A stretch of 64,000 nucleotides of DNA from Trichoderma breve (GCF_028502605.1 NC_079236.1:1-64000), one strand, 5' to 3'; shown: positions 1-11,025, numbered from the stretch's first letter. The notes: generated by a model not told the origin, from the letters alone. Made by a program: numbers and translations.

Positions 1-87
1 TCCCTAACCCTAACCCCCTAACCCTAACCCTAACCCTAACCCTAACCCTAACCCTAACCCTAACCCTAACCCTAACCCTAACCCTAA
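1..87. repeat. Telomeric repeat tract (CCCTAA)n
   Basis: About 14 copies of CCCTAA run from the first bases to position 87, where they give way to AT-rich DNA. CCCTAA on the plus strand is the complement of the fungal telomere TTAGGG, so this is the physical left end of a chromosome. One unit near 14-21 carries extra C residues (taaccccctaa), a small variant close to the distal end. Confidence 0.97.
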
Positions 88-294
88 TTCTTTAGTATAA
101 TATTAGTAAGGCCTTTATATTTTTTTTTTTTTTATTTAAAAATAAGTTTATTATTACGCTTACGCTTATAATTAGCTATAATAAAAAAATAAAATAAAAA
201 AGGATTATAATACTTACTAATAGAATAAGAGTGGATACTTATACGCTACCTTAATTAGGTCTTAAGGATAAGATTAATAAAAGGGGAAGAATTA

Positions 295-716
295 TATTAT
301 AACCTGGATTTTATAGTCGTAATAATAGGCTAATAGGTTAGCCGGAACTGGATTAATTATAGGCCGATAAACTAATAAAGACTATTAATACCCTTTAATA
401 GGAAAGCTAGGAAAGCTAGCTTTTTAAATAATTTACTATAGGAAAGTTAGAAAAGCCAGCTTTTTAATATAATTTAGAATATATAACTAGATATATAAGT
501 TTACTTTATATTACTTATTAAAATACTTAGATAGCCAGTTGTTATTAATATAATAGTATTTAAATTAAATACTTAAATATTTCTCTTTGCAGCTAGTGAT
601 AAAATTGCCCGTTTACTAACTTAACTGCTCCGCTAATATAAACTATAGAACTATTCTAAGGTTTATCCCTTAGGAACAGCTAACCTATACCAACCTATAG
701 GCACCAGTTCATTATA
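295..716 (+). repeat. RIP-mutated LTR, copy 1 (gypsy-type)
   Basis: This about 422-bp copy aligns by eye over its whole length with the better preserved LTR at 11026-11440. Examples are the shared blocks around 'gataaaattgcccgtttact', 'aaggtttatcccttaggaac' and the end 'caccagttcatta'. Nearly all differences are C to T or G to A, so TGTCACGACC at the start has become TATTATAACC. A purine-rich stretch (aaaaggggaaga, 279-290) lies just upstream, as a polypurine tract would before a 3' LTR. This suggests the copy began as the 3' LTR of an element whose body was lost toward the telomere. Confidence 0.85.
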
Positions 717-744
717 AATATATAATATATAAATAAGCTAAAAG

Positions 745-1910
745 CTTTAAACATAAACTATATAAATAACTATAACTACTACCTATACTATAGTAACTAT
801 AAAAATTAATCTTATTTAACTTAATTACTAAACTACCTTTTTTAAAAAAACTAGTTATAAAAGTACTTTATAATAGTATTTTTATAGTAGTTAATAAATT
901 TATAAAAATAACCTACTTTATACTATTTAAGGAAGCTAGTAATATAAAAGAATTAGCCTATATAATTATAAAATATATTATAAGTAATTATAAATTACTA
1001 AAAGATATAATCTTTAATAGAGGAAATATATTTATATTTAAGTTCTAAAAGGTACTTACAGCTAGACTAGGAATAAATTATAAAGCTAGTATAACCTACT
1101 ACCTATAAATAGATAAATAAATAAAAAAAATTAACTAAATAATTAAAACTTATTTACACTATTATATTAACTTTAAATAAAATAACTAGGTAGAACTCCT
1201 CTTTGTTGTATAACTTATATATAATAATATAAAGTTAAAGTTAATTAGAAAATTACTATTCTTTTTAAATTATAAATTTAAACCTAAAGCCTACTGACTG
1301 CTAAAATAAAAGGAAAATATTAAAAAAGCTATAATTAAAATAAAAAATATAATTAAATTATATAATAAACTATAATAATAATTTAAATTTATTTAATAAA
1401 AGATAATTAAATATATAAATAGACATAGGATTAAAGAACTAACCTTATAGAAAAAGGATATAGTTTAGCTTTACTAATATACGTAAGGAAATAAATAAGT
1501 AAATATTAAAATAAACAGGCTTAGTAATAAACTTAATTTTAAGAAACTTAAACTTTATAAAATTTTAAAGAAAATTAAAAATATAAATTATAAACTTAAA
1601 TTTCTAAAATAATAGGAAAAATAAGGAAAATATATATATTTAATTTTCTATATCTTTTTACTAAAAAAAATATAAATTAATAAAAAAACTAGAAGGTTTA
1701 TTTAAGATAAAATTATTATTAAAGAAGAAGAAGAAAAATATAAGGTAAAAAACATTAATGTAATAAAAACAGGAGAAGATAGTAAATAATGTTATAAGGT
1801 ATAATAAGAAAAAGGAGAAGAAAAAGAGGAAATATAGGAACTTATTAAGTATCTTAAGAACTTAATAGCACTAGTGGAAAAACTCTATTAAAGCCTAAAG
1901 ATCACACCAG
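745..1910 (+). pseudogene. RIP-ruined Ty3/gypsy pol remnant: integrase core and chromodomain
   Basis: Read conceptually on the plus strand through many stop codons, this stretch gives recognisable gypsy integrase text. An integrase core begins near 750-900, with words such as LITKLPFFKKTSYKST then NKFIKITYFILFKEA. The block around 1000-1150 resembles the 'DRG..F..KFW..L....GI....ST.YHPQTDGQ' motif with catalytic and other residues lost. The block 1150-1250 resembles the 'L..Y.N..QNNW..LLP...LAYN' motif. From about 1690 a Glu-rich segment followed by a 'W..Y.EE..TWEP...L.N' analogue resembles a chromodomain. Only the 3' half of pol is present: gag, protease, reverse transcriptase and RNase H are missing. 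Stops and A/T-rich codons throughout show it is dead. The copy is described only, with no restoration. Confidence 0.75.
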
Positions 1911-2568
1911 CTTAAGATCTATTATTAGTATCCCTAAATAATCCTTTAATTTTAAAGAAGTAAAAATAACCTTAGAAAAACCCTCTGCTAACTATATTAT
2001 AGCAGCCTAATAGGCAGCCTCTGCCTTACGCTTATCTTTTTCCACCTGCTCTAACTCCTCTAGATTATTAATACCCTAAAAAATAGTACGTTATATCTTA
2101 TCTAACTATTCCTTTTTTAAAATATAAAAATACTTAATATATATACTAGCTTTAAATTACGCCTCTTCAGCCTCTTCTAATTCTAAGTTTAATAAAACAC
2201 CTTTAATAGCTATTTAACGAAGTTAAATTACTAATAAATTAAATACCTTATAGTTAAATTATTAATATTAAATATACTTAATATAATAAAAAAAATTAGT
2301 TTTAAATAAAAAATACTAATAATTATATTTTTTATAATAAAAGTAAAGCTTTATAATTAATAATTTAAGTAAGATTAATTACTCTAAAGCTTAACGTTAA
2401 AGTACCTGCGAAAATTTAGAATATTTACACTTTATACCAGCTATTTTAGTTAACATAAGAAAAAAAGAAAATATAAATAAAAACTACTTACTAATAAATA
2501 GGGGAATTTAAAATTAGTTATAGGAAAATAAAAGTCTTAAGAATAAAACTAATAAAAGGGGGATATTA
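1911..2568 (+). other. AT-rich 3' internal region of the decayed gypsy element
   Basis: This is non-coding, strongly AT-rich DNA between the pol remnant and the next LTR. A slightly GC-richer patch (about 1900-2100) may be untranslated or gag-like element sequence. A purine tract (aaaaggggga, 2555-2564) directly precedes the LTR and matches the tract before copy 1, so both are likely polypurine tracts of the same element family. No intact gene is visible. Confidence 0.6.
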
Positions 2569-2980
2569 TATTATAACCCGCCTTTTATAGTCTTAATAAT
2601 AGGCCTATAGGGTAGGCGATATTAAATAAATAATATTATAATTAATTAATTATAATATAAATATAACTTAATAAAAATTATTATAAAGTTAAGACGAGTG
2701 TAACTTAACAAAGATTATTATTAAGTAATATTAAGGATACCTAGCTAACTAGGTATATAAGTTTACTTTTTTACGCTTGTTTAAAATACTTAAATAGCTA
2801 GTTGTTATTAATACAATAGCATTTAAATTAAATACTTAGATACTTCTCTCTATAAGCTAGTAATAAAATTACCCATTTACTAACCTAACCCCTCCGCTAA
2901 TATAAACTATAGAACTATTCTAAGGTTTATCCCTTAGGAACAGCTAACCTATACCAACCTATAGGCACCGGTTCATTACA
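2569..2980 (+). repeat. RIP-mutated LTR, copy 2 (same orientation as copy 1)
   Basis: This about 412-bp copy starts TATTATAACCCGCC and ends GGTTCATTACA. It is collinear with copy 1 (295-716) and with the less mutated LTR at 11026-11440. It sits downstream of the pol remnant in the same orientation and has the same purine tract upstream, so it is the 3' LTR of the element remnant. Because copy 1 also has element-type sequence upstream, copies 1 and 2 look like part of a tandem LTR-internal-LTR arrangement or a recombined array. Confidence 0.85.
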
Positions 2981-3201
2981 TAAGTAATATAAAGTAAACT
3001 TATATATCTAGTTATATATTTTAGATTATATTAAAAAGCTAGCTTTCTTAGTTTTCCTATAGTAGATTATTTAAAAAGCTAGCTTTCTTAGCTTTCCTAT
3101 TAATAAATCTAATAGTTTTTATTAGTCCATCGGCCTATAATTAATCCAGTTCTAGCTAACCTATTGGCCTATTGTTACAACTATAAGATCCAGGTTATAA
3201 T
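2981..3201 (-). repeat. Inverted, truncated LTR fragment (copy 3)
   Basis: The stretch from 'taagtaatataaagtaaacttatatatctag' onward to 'gatccaggttataata' is the reverse complement of roughly the first 225 bp of LTR copy 1 (295-518), including the duplicated 'agctagctttctta' blocks. It directly abuts the end of copy 2. The array is therefore head-to-head at this point, which suggests nested insertion or rearrangement. Confidence 0.75.
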
Positions 3202-3204
3202 AAA

Positions 3205-3660
3205 TAGGTTTTTATTTACTTATTTAATAAATTTCCTTTTACTAATTTAATAAATTTCCCTTTACTAGTTTAATAAATTTTCTTTTACTTATTTAATAAG
3301 TTATTTTCCTTTACTAGTTTAATAAGTTTTCCTTTACTAATTTAATAAATTTTCTTTTACTTATTTAATAAGTTATTTTTTTTTATTAATTTAATAAATT
3401 TTTATTTATTTATTTAATAAGTTATTTTCCTTTACTAATTTAATAAGTTTTCCTTTACTAATTTAATAAGTTTCCTTTTACTTATTTAATAAGTTATTTT
3501 TTTTATTAATTTAATAAATTATTTCTTTTTTTTTTATATAGCTTATTTTCTTTTAATTATTTAATAAATTCCCCTTTACTTATTTAATAAGTTTCCTTTT
3601 ACTTATTTAATAGGTTTTCCTTTACTTATTTAATAACTTATTCTTTTACTTTTTATATAG
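3205..3660. repeat. AT-rich minisatellite with TTTAATAAGTT..CCTTTACT units
   Basis: About 18-20 imperfect tandem copies of a unit near 22-24 bp are seen, of the form 'tttaataagttttcctttacta' with some longer 32-36 bp units. Units differ mainly at aagtt/aaatt and tactta/tactaa. The array lies between the LTR fragment and more AT-rich DNA. No coding potential is seen. Confidence 0.8.
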
Positions 3661-4143
3661 TTAATTTTTTTAATAATAATCTTTAATTATATAATAGGTT
3701 ATTATACTAGCTTTTTTAATTAATAAATAAAATTATTATTAACTTTTTATTATTTACTATTACAGCTATAACTACTTTTTTTAATTTATAAATTAAAAAT
3801 ACTAAATTATAACCTTTAACTTATATAATTTTATATATTATAATTATATTTACTTTTTTAAACCTATAGATTAAAATAGCTAATATATAAATATAAACTA
3901 ATAGCGTAAGGCTTAGGTTTAATTAAGCTAATAGGAATTATATATTAATTTAATTAACTTAACCCCCTGGTTTTTAACTAACTTAACCTTTTGTTATTTT
4001 AGCGCTAGATACTTTTATATATAGGGTTATAATTAGCTTAAGTCTAGTTTGCGTTTCCGCTGGGATAGACAGCAGCTTAATAATAACTTGGAAGTATTAA
4101 AAAGCAGGGGAGATGCAAAACACATATATTATAATAAACTAAC
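3661..4143. other. AT-rich junction to unique sequence, no gene
   Basis: AT-rich, stop-filled DNA continues to about 3990 and then grades into ordinary composition before the first gene ends at 4144. No gene or clear repeat is seen here. The sharp shift of composition near 4.0-4.1 kb marks the edge of the RIP-affected telomere-proximal block. Confidence 0.6.
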
Positions 4144-5118
4144 CTAAAAGTCACGCTTGATAAAATTAATCCGAGTTTCTAGGGCAGCCTTGAACCAGCC
4201 AACACTAGTGCCTACCAGCTCCCACCCATGAGGAAGGCCAGGTTGAACGTGCAGCTCAACATTAACCCCGGCTTTGATAAGCCTCTTAACATAAGTGAGG
4301 TCCTCTTCCAAGAACAAGTCAACCGTGCCACAATCAATGTATGTTAGTGGGAGTCCGCTCAGATCCTCCACACGTGCTGGAATAGCGTTCTGGGGGATTT
4401 CGACGTTCTTTTTTTCGTATTGACCTCTAGCCAGATATGCATCCCAGACAATCACAGTGCTTCTTTCTGTCCATAGCAAAAAGTCCTTGCGAGGGTCCTT
4501 TTCTGTGCTTGGCGTACGATCATCGAGGGCAGGATAAATCAGAACTTGCTTTGCCAGAGGTGGGCTTAGCTTGCGGTCTCGCGCATTAAGTGCAGTGCTC
4601 GCAGACATAAGGCCTCCTGCACTGTCACCCATAACTGAAAGCTTGGCCGCATCGACGTTGAGCTCTTTGGCATTCTTGGACAGCCAAGCTAGCGCGGCAT
4701 AGCAGTCCTCCAAGCTCTCCTTTGCAGAGTACTCGGGCGCCGAGCGTTGCTCAACAGCAAAGACAGGGTATCCAAGTTGCTCGGCCAGATAGGCAGTGAT
4801 TCGTGCATAGATCGCGACGGTGCCCGACACCATGCCTCCGCCATGGATCCAGAGCACTGCAGGGAGTGGAGTATCCGATTTGATGGCGGACTGAGACGCA
4901 AAACGAGTTACGTTGACCACGGCCCCATCATAGCTTGTGGTGCTAAAGACCTGTTCCTCGATGCCCTTGACGGCAGGGAATGCCTTTGCGATAGCTTTGA
5001 GGAAGACTGTGCTGGACTCCCGGACTTCGTAGGCATTTTGAGGCTCCGGCGGTGTAGGGCTTTCGAGCTGTGTCTTCATAACACCATAGAACTCGGTATC
5101 GAACTTGAAGTTACTCAT
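4144..5118 (-). CDS. Alpha/beta hydrolase fold-3 protein (HSL-type esterase/lipase)
   Basis: This is an intronless 324-residue protein. It has the hormone-sensitive-lipase family oxyanion motif HGGGMV (near residue 92), the nucleophile elbow GDSAGG (near residue 164), an acidic residue in the DCGTVDLF block (near 264) and a His in LPHGWE (near 296). Together these give a complete Ser-Asp-His triad. The length is normal for the family. Fungal members hydrolyse short-chain esters or lactones, and the substrate cannot be told from sequence. No signal peptide is seen, so it is probably cytosolic. It is the most telomere-proximal intact gene and starts only 1 kb from the RIP block, yet its codons look normal and uninterrupted. 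Confidence 0.9.
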   Translation of the reverse strand: MSNFKFDTEFYGVMKTQLESPTPPEPQNAYEVRESSTVFLKAIAKAFPAVKGIEEQVFSTTSYDGAVVNVTRFASQSAIKSDTPLPAVLWIHGGGMVSGTVAIYARITAYLAEQLGYPVFAVEQRSAPEYSAKESLEDCYAALAWLSKNAKELNVDAAKLSVMGDSAGGLMSASTALNARDRKLSPPLAKQVLIYPALDDRTPSTEKDPRKDFLLWTERSTVIVWDAYLARGQYEKKNVEIPQNAIPARVEDLSGLPLTYIDCGTVDLFLEEDLTYVKRLIKAGVNVELHVQPGLPHGWELVGTSVGWFKAALETRINFIKRDF

Positions 5119-6053
5119 TTTGAAAGTGTAGTAAGACTCCAGTTGTATTCTGGGGGAGAACCGAAGAAGATATTGGTGAGGTAGTCTAGTAGGTCTTGAG
5201 GAGTGTTTGTAGTCTGACTCTTTGTCGAGGTTGGTAGTAAAGTAAACTGGAAGCAGCTGGTATCGAAATAGTAACTGTTTGGGGTCTTGAGATTGCTCAT
5301 ATATTTTCCTCAGGCGAGTCTTGGAGAGATAAGTTGTTGGATTCCGTCGGCGGATCGTAATGTTCCGTGGAAGCTACGGATCCGCGAAGCCGTTGTCGTT
5401 AGCTTCTATGTATGCGAAATGCTTAATAAATTATTCTACTGACAAATCGCATATACAAGTTAATAGAATGAAACAGTAATCACCATAATTTTCTGATCTA
5501 AGCAGATCAATCGTGGTAGGTCTGCATTGTTTCAGTCGTTCATGATTAACCAAGCACATGAGGCGGCGCGGATGGACCCACCACGCATTGCTCGTTCGCC
5601 CGTGGAACTTGACCAATTTCATATTGGACGCATAACCTGCAATGGTGATTGACGAATCTTGATATCCTCTCGAGGACTTACCAATAATGCTTATATCACG
5701 GGTTCGATTTTAGCGCTAGGTGGCTCATGATTAATTCCATATGTTTTCAGTTCAAACGCACAGGGGAGAAATTGTGCCGCCGCTGGGGCGGAGATTCATA
5801 CGGTTTCCACATGTACCTACCTAGGTACGTGAGTGAGAGCCTGCGAAACTCAAAATCACTTTGTGCCATGACGAGGCTTTTTGCTGTGTTATCTAGGCTA
5901 CTGCGATTGCGAAACAAAGTGCTCATTGTGAGACTGGTCCCACTACTCGCTGTCTGGCTTGTCAAGATAGTCATGGCCCTTTGTACTTCAAGAACTCATC
6001 CTCAATCCCACAGGATTGTCAAGTTGGAAGAGGCCGCAGCCTTCTTCATTTAT
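5119..6053. other. Intergenic region, no gene supported
   Basis: This region separates two minus-strand genes. Short open frames are present but have no recognisable motifs, splice-consistent continuation or signal peptides. It probably holds the promoter of the 4.1-kb hydrolase and the 3' region of the regulator. Confidence 0.5.
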
Positions 6054-8639
6054 TTAATGTATGTCAAGCCCGAAGAGAGCGTCAAAAGACGTAAACGTGT
6101 CTAAATCCTGAAAGGTTCTATCTATACAATCGTCCGCTTGCCCATCAACGAGCCCCGAGTCGTCGTAGACTGCGCTCGGAGGCGACAGGTTGAAGGTTTT
6201 GACGATTTCAGCAATGTCAATACCAGACCATGGTGTCACCATCCCAGTCTGAATGTCAGCTGAGTAACTGCCATCGGCAACAATGATGCCTTGTGGGTTA
6301 TTTGGGGCCAAAGGTGTTGGTATCTCGCTTGGGGCTGCACTTGCGCCCGTGCTTACAGCACCCGGCTCAAATGAATGACTACTAGCAGATCCAGTTGAGT
6401 CCGAAACATCCACTTTCAGTCGCTTCATGAGGCCCTTGAGAATGCTCAGGCAGCGTCTTGACGCATATGACATCATCTGATGTTCGAAAAGCGCGTCGAG
6501 GCAGTTTCGAAGACTTCTATGAGCCTCAGACCCGGGTCGCCTTTGTGCCGCGATGCGCAAGTGGATGGTTGCGCTAACGTAGATTGCATACGACATTGCG
6601 TATGGTGTGGCCTTGACACAGAAGTTTGGCCGAAATGCCTGCAGGAGGCCGTTCACGTCCGAGGCTGCAGCTGCACAGACAGCAAACGACTGGCTCACGC
6701 GAGACTGGTCGGCCGATTGGAGATGCCCATCGGACACGAACGGCCGGTGAAGGAGTATGATGGTCGCGTTATACAATGCACTTGGCTTCAGTTAGTTCGT
6801 AGCATTCAGCCACAGAATAGAGGTGGCGTTACATACAGCAATGAGATCAAATGAGGTAGAATTGGCGCACTTGTAAGATCCTCCAGAAGGACCGAAATAT
6901 GTTGCGGCAAACTACCTCTCCAAGTCTTCAAGTCCTCATCTAAGCAGGACGCTATGTGAACGAGATCTTCAGGGTTTCTTTGAGAGCTTCTCTCTGTGTA
7001 GAGGTTGCAAAGGACACGGTCCATGATGAGACTCAGCTTGCAGAGTTGCTCGAATGTCGAGACGCTATACCCTGGGGAGCCAAGAAACGTTGGCTTAGCA
7101 GCATAGCCAATCGTATGAAATGGCTCGAGCTCATCGAACTCGTCAAGGAAACGTATTGGTACGTTGTTATCCGGCTCTCGTAGACGGGAGGGACGACCCT
7201 GATAGATGGACTGGAGCTTATCCATTGCTATTTTGGAAGGATGTCAGCGCGTAGTGAAAAGAAAGGAATTCAAGGCGTACCAAAAGCAGCCCAAAATAAT
7301 CGCCGATGGGTCTCGATATTCTCTAAGGAGCGGTTAGAGGTGACGCTCAGGTTGACACTCTCCGAGTGAAGGCCAAGGTCAGTAATCATGCCGATGGCAA
7401 TGCCTGAGTAATGCCATGATGCGCTTTTCTCGTCACACCACGAGAACAGAGCATCCGAGACTATGATGAGGGCCTGGATTGTAGTCACTTCGCTCTTGAA
7501 TAGCAGCCGTGTCTCCGGATCATGCAACATGTCGTCGATCCTTCGTCGGAATTCGAGTCCAGTGGTACAGTTGTCCGCAACTTCGCACCGTGTGGCCATT
7601 ATCCCTTCCAGTCCTGATGCTGCGGCTCGGGACAAATACTCCGAGGCAGAGAAATATATTGCATTTAGCAGTAACTTTGAAAACAGCGGCCCATTACAAG
7701 CCATGTCTCTCATGAAAGCCGGCCGGTAGACGATAGAGCCAGAGTGATGTTGACGATTCCAAAAGATGGTTAACATGTTCATCGCCATTTCAGGCTCCAC
7801 TCCGTCAAAGTCTAATTTTCCAGATTTAGAATTGATCATCTCCATTTGTCCTTACAAAACTAGGTCAGTTTTTTTTTATTGAATGGACCAGGGCTTGGGT
7901 ATGTACGTTGCCTTGTTGCTTCTGCTAAGAGCTGGCATTTCTTGTACACATCGTCCGGTGTATCAGAATCGCCAACAGGTTTGTGTGACGAGCGTGGTCC
8001 ATCAAACATCGCGCTTGAAGGGCCATGAAAACGGTTCTCGCGATCAGGTCCTGATGTGTAGCGCCGAGTTACCGTTGGGCTGGGATGTCGGAGTACATGC
8101 TGAACTGGAGCTGCCGTTACAGGCTCGTCAGGCAGGTCGAGGATTTCCTCGACTGCACCATGTTCGGTATGATGAGGCATGGGAGATGAATGGACCAATG
8201 TCAGTATCCGCTCCACGCTCTCTGTATTCGGTGGTACTTCGGCGTTCTGCAGTTCAGAGGCTCGAGAAGATCCGCGAAGTCTCGCATTCTCTTCCTCTAA
8301 CTGTTTGATCCGAGAATTTGAGGGCCTATACTGGAGTAAGGTGAACACCTTCGCAACTTGCAGCTGCAACACATTAACGCACCTTGCTTGTTTAACTCTG
8401 ACTGCATAGGTACATTGTTTCTGGTGGGACTGGCAACTGCCACACCGCGGCGCGGCATTGTCGCATCCCAGCTACAACAGTTAGTATAGAACATCGCTGG
8501 GAGTACATGAACTGGACTGTCGGTGATGCCGGCATACCTTCCTCCGCCGGCAGAAGTCGCAAGCAGCAGCTACTCGCTTCTTCCGCTTACGAAACGAGGA
8601 ACGATTCACTAGATGAGATGTCTCAACTATCGGAATCAT
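6054..8639 (-). CDS. Zn2Cys6 transcription factor with fungal-specific TF domain
   Basis: Six exons are inferred: 8639-8538, 8471-8383, 8325-7907, 7850-7281, 7227-6837 and 6780-6054. They join in frame to about 765 residues. The first intron splits the zinc cluster. Joined, it has six Cys at the classic CX2CX6CX6CX2CX6C spacing (CDFC, then C before DNAAPR, then CGSC and KQC). A short coiled-coil-like stretch (IKQLEEENARLR) follows, as in Gal4-type dimerisation regions. The middle domain carries typical words (FWNRQHHSG, RRLFWAAFAMDKLQSIYQGRP, YNATIILLHRPF). It is a nuclear DNA-binding regulator; its neighbour, the isomerase at 8.9 kb, is a possible target. The start is the first ATG before the basic segment RKRKKR. 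Confidence 0.9.
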
Positions 8640-8925
8640 CGTGAGGAACTGTAAATGGAGATTGCAAAAGGAAGGAACGAACGCGCGTGAAAGTTCGAGA
8701 GTGGAGATGGCGATAATGGAACATGATATTCCGCTAGTCTGTATTATGGGTACGCTCCTCCGCCGACCGGTGGGGTATACGGAACAAAGAATCAAGGAGG
8801 GCCGCTCCCACCCACTACCGAGATGGCTAAGACATTTCTCAATCCGTTGCATAGAGCTGATTCAGCGAGTAAAACATTGGCTTTTATTTCTTTCTATGCG
8901 TTGAACACTAACCCTCGCCATTTTT

Positions 8926-9858
8926 CTATTTCATGTAAGGCAACATAGTCTCGGCCGACCGCTTCATCAACTCCGTGTAGTAGCTCTCAGAAAGCAAGCC
9001 CGATCCGTGGTCAAGGATGAATTGAAGTTGTCCAGGCGTTACATCAACAATTTCCTCCTCCAATTGATTCTGTCCAAAGTTACCAACTGGGGTGCGGTCA
9101 ATGTAAGGCATAAACTCCACGGCAACTCCGCCGTCATAGCCAACTTCCTCCAGGGTAGCCATAATTTTTGGCCAGTCGAAGGACCCATCGCCCGGCGCGA
9201 GACGATTGTTGTCGGCGACATGGACATTGGCAATGTATGGACCGCAAGCCTGCATCGCAGCGAACATGTCTCGCTCCTCAATCGCCAGATGGAAGACATC
9301 GAACGCAATACCACAGTCATAACCGACCTCCTTTGCAAGAGCCAGGGCTTGGTCTGTACGGTTTAAGAAGTATGTCTCGAATCTATTTAACGGCTCCAGC
9401 GCGATTCGGATACCCTTCTCTTTCGCGAAGGCAGCCACTTCGCGGAGATTCTCCACGGCCCATCTCCACTCGTTCTCTGGCGTAGACGTGGGGACCAGCT
9501 TGCCAACCGTGGATGGCACAACAGTGACAATTTGGCCACCAAGCCCAGCCGATAGAGCGATAACTTCCTTCACGTATTTCACTGTGTCCTTTCGTTGCTG
9601 TGGGTCTAGGGCGATCAGGTCTCGAGTGCCATGCTGAGTTGTGACTGCGCCCCAGCACTTGATGTTATACTTGACAAGAAGCGGGCGGACTTCCTCGACC
9701 GTGTAAAGATCAGGCTCTCCAGCTAGCTCGATACTCGAGTATCCAAGGCGACTAATACGCTTGAGTGTTGTTTCCAGAGGCTCTGGTCGCATCCAAGTGT
9801 GTGTTGCCAGATGCATGACACCTGAATGGGAGTGATGGATGAACTTTTGTAAGGTCAA
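8926..9858 (-). CDS. Sugar phosphate isomerase/epimerase-like TIM-barrel protein
   Basis: This is an intronless 310-residue protein of the xylose isomerase-like TIM barrel (AP endonuclease family 2) type. Likely metal ligands are the Glu in EPLNRFETY, the Asp/His in DVFHLAIEE, the His in NVHVADN and the Glu in VAVEFMPYI, in the order expected for tagatose/psicose 3-epimerase-like or inosose dehydratase-like enzymes. The exact sugar is unknown. No signal peptide is seen. It lies 287 bp upstream of the regulator at 6.1-8.6 kb on the same strand, so shared control is possible but unproven. An alternative role is a 3-dehydroshikimate dehydratase-like enzyme; the metal-site order alone does not separate these. 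Confidence 0.88.
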   Translation of the reverse strand: MTLQKFIHHSHSGVMHLATHTWMRPEPLETTLKRISRLGYSSIELAGEPDLYTVEEVRPLLVKYNIKCWGAVTTQHGTRDLIALDPQQRKDTVKYVKEVIALSAGLGGQIVTVVPSTVGKLVPTSTPENEWRWAVENLREVAAFAKEKGIRIALEPLNRFETYFLNRTDQALALAKEVGYDCGIAFDVFHLAIEERDMFAAMQACGPYIANVHVADNNRLAPGDGSFDWPKIMATLEEVGYDGGVAVEFMPYIDRTPVGNFGQNQLEEEIVDVTPGQLQFILDHGSGLLSESYYTELMKRSAETMLPYMK

Positions 9859-10225
9859 ATAGTATCAACAGATTACTGGTTGGATTATATATGCGTGTTA
9901 TTGTCAGAAACAAAGTGCGCATTTATATCACAAGGATGATTGCGAGCTCTGGGCGGATACTTAAAATCCTCTCCAATGAAAGGGAAACGGAACGGAGTAG
10001 GTAAAGTGGGTCTGCGGAAGCTACTCTTCCGTTCTAAAGTTGTCCTATTTGCGTAGTACAAGCTTGATTCTCAGGTACATTTTTATCAAGCTGCTGCATC
10101 GCTCGCTACAGAATAACGGAATAGGGAAATTAATAAGCTAAGTACAGCTCTTAACATATTTATTCGAATCTAAAGATATCACTATACTATCATTTTAATA
10201 TAGAGATTAGTGATTGAAGTTATGC
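9859..10225. other. Intergenic, promoter of the isomerase and 3' flank of a pseudogene
   Basis: No gene is seen. The stretch carries the probable promoter of the 8.9-kb isomerase (minus strand) and becomes AT-rich toward 10.2 kb. Confidence 0.5.
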
Positions 10226-11025
10226 TTAACATGCAATGCCTGTTGTTTGAGATGCACTGCATGAAGCACAGCAAAATTCAGGACACAGCAGAATAGTTTG
10301 ACCACAATTTGTGTCGCAGCTTGGTGTGAAATCGTATATTTTGCTCCAGTCTGGTGGCAACGGCGACGGCGACGGCGATGGTAAAGGAGAAGGAGAAGGA
10401 GAAGGAGATGACGTTGCCGAAATAGAAACCACAATTCGTGCTGGACACCTCTCTTCTTCGGTGTTATTATCTTCGGAGTCATCTCCTCTAATAATTGTTC
10501 CTGAGGTTGGTGGTACGAAGTCGGGGGCTAATGGTACACCGGCTGGGATAACAATTGGGTCAGGGACTTCTATTCCTGGTGGAATAAAAACACCCGGCGG
10601 AATTGTATGTCCTAGGAGATATATAACTTGAGGTGTACTAAAAGGGTTAACTGGAGTAAAGCCAGGTGGTATTACTACACTGGCTAGTAAGTTATCCCCT
10701 GGGTTTAATGTAAAAGGTAGAGTAACGAAGGGGAGAGGACCTGTAGGAATAAAATCTGCAGATATTATAATATTTAATGAGAGTGGTATATTAGTTGGGT
10801 ATATTATTAAACTGATGGTAATAGTAGCCGATTGATGGTAATAATAGCCGGTGGACTGTTGCTACTTAGCAGAATAATAGGGTAAGGTAAAGGAATATTA
10901 GGTAGATAATATACCTTAGGAAAAGTAATAGGGTTAGATGGTAAATAACCTTGAGGAAGAGGGATTAGAATTAGAGCCGGCTAAAATAGCTTTAATGTAA
11001 TTCTAGGGATAATTATAGGGTTGCT
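10226..11025 (-). pseudogene. Decayed Pro-rich secreted/surface-type protein
   Basis: On the minus strand an open frame without any ATG runs from about 10845 down to the stop at 10226. It reads as repeated 'IPPGxxxP' style segments, then a Ser-Pro run (SPSPSPLPSPSPSPLP) and a Cys-rich tail with eight Cys in the last 40 residues. Upstream the same kind of text continues in another frame. The two frames join if one copy of a 20-bp tandem duplication (10811-10830 and 10831-10850) is ignored. A further in-frame TAG lies near 10980. The SPSP run is encoded by two microsatellites on the plus strand, GGCGAC and GGAGAA. It looks like the C-terminal part of a Pro-rich wall or surface protein. No family is recognised. 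Confidence 0.55.
10811..10850. repeat. 20-bp imperfect tandem duplication causing a frame break
   Basis: The unit 'actgatggtaatagtagccg' (10811-10830) is followed directly by 'attgatggtaataatagccg' (10831-10850), with two differences. Because 20 is not a multiple of 3, it shifts the Pro-rich reading frame on the minus strand. Confidence 0.85.

Noticed and set aside
5115..5300. Short minus-strand frame upstream of the 4.1-kb hydrolase
   Set aside because: It overlaps the start of the hydrolase in another frame and has no protein-like features. At most it is an upstream leader frame.
10311..10631. Plus-strand frame with GDGDG and GEGEG repeats
   Set aside because: It is the complement of the Ser-Pro run in the minus-strand Pro-rich pseudogene; the repeats come from the microsatellites.
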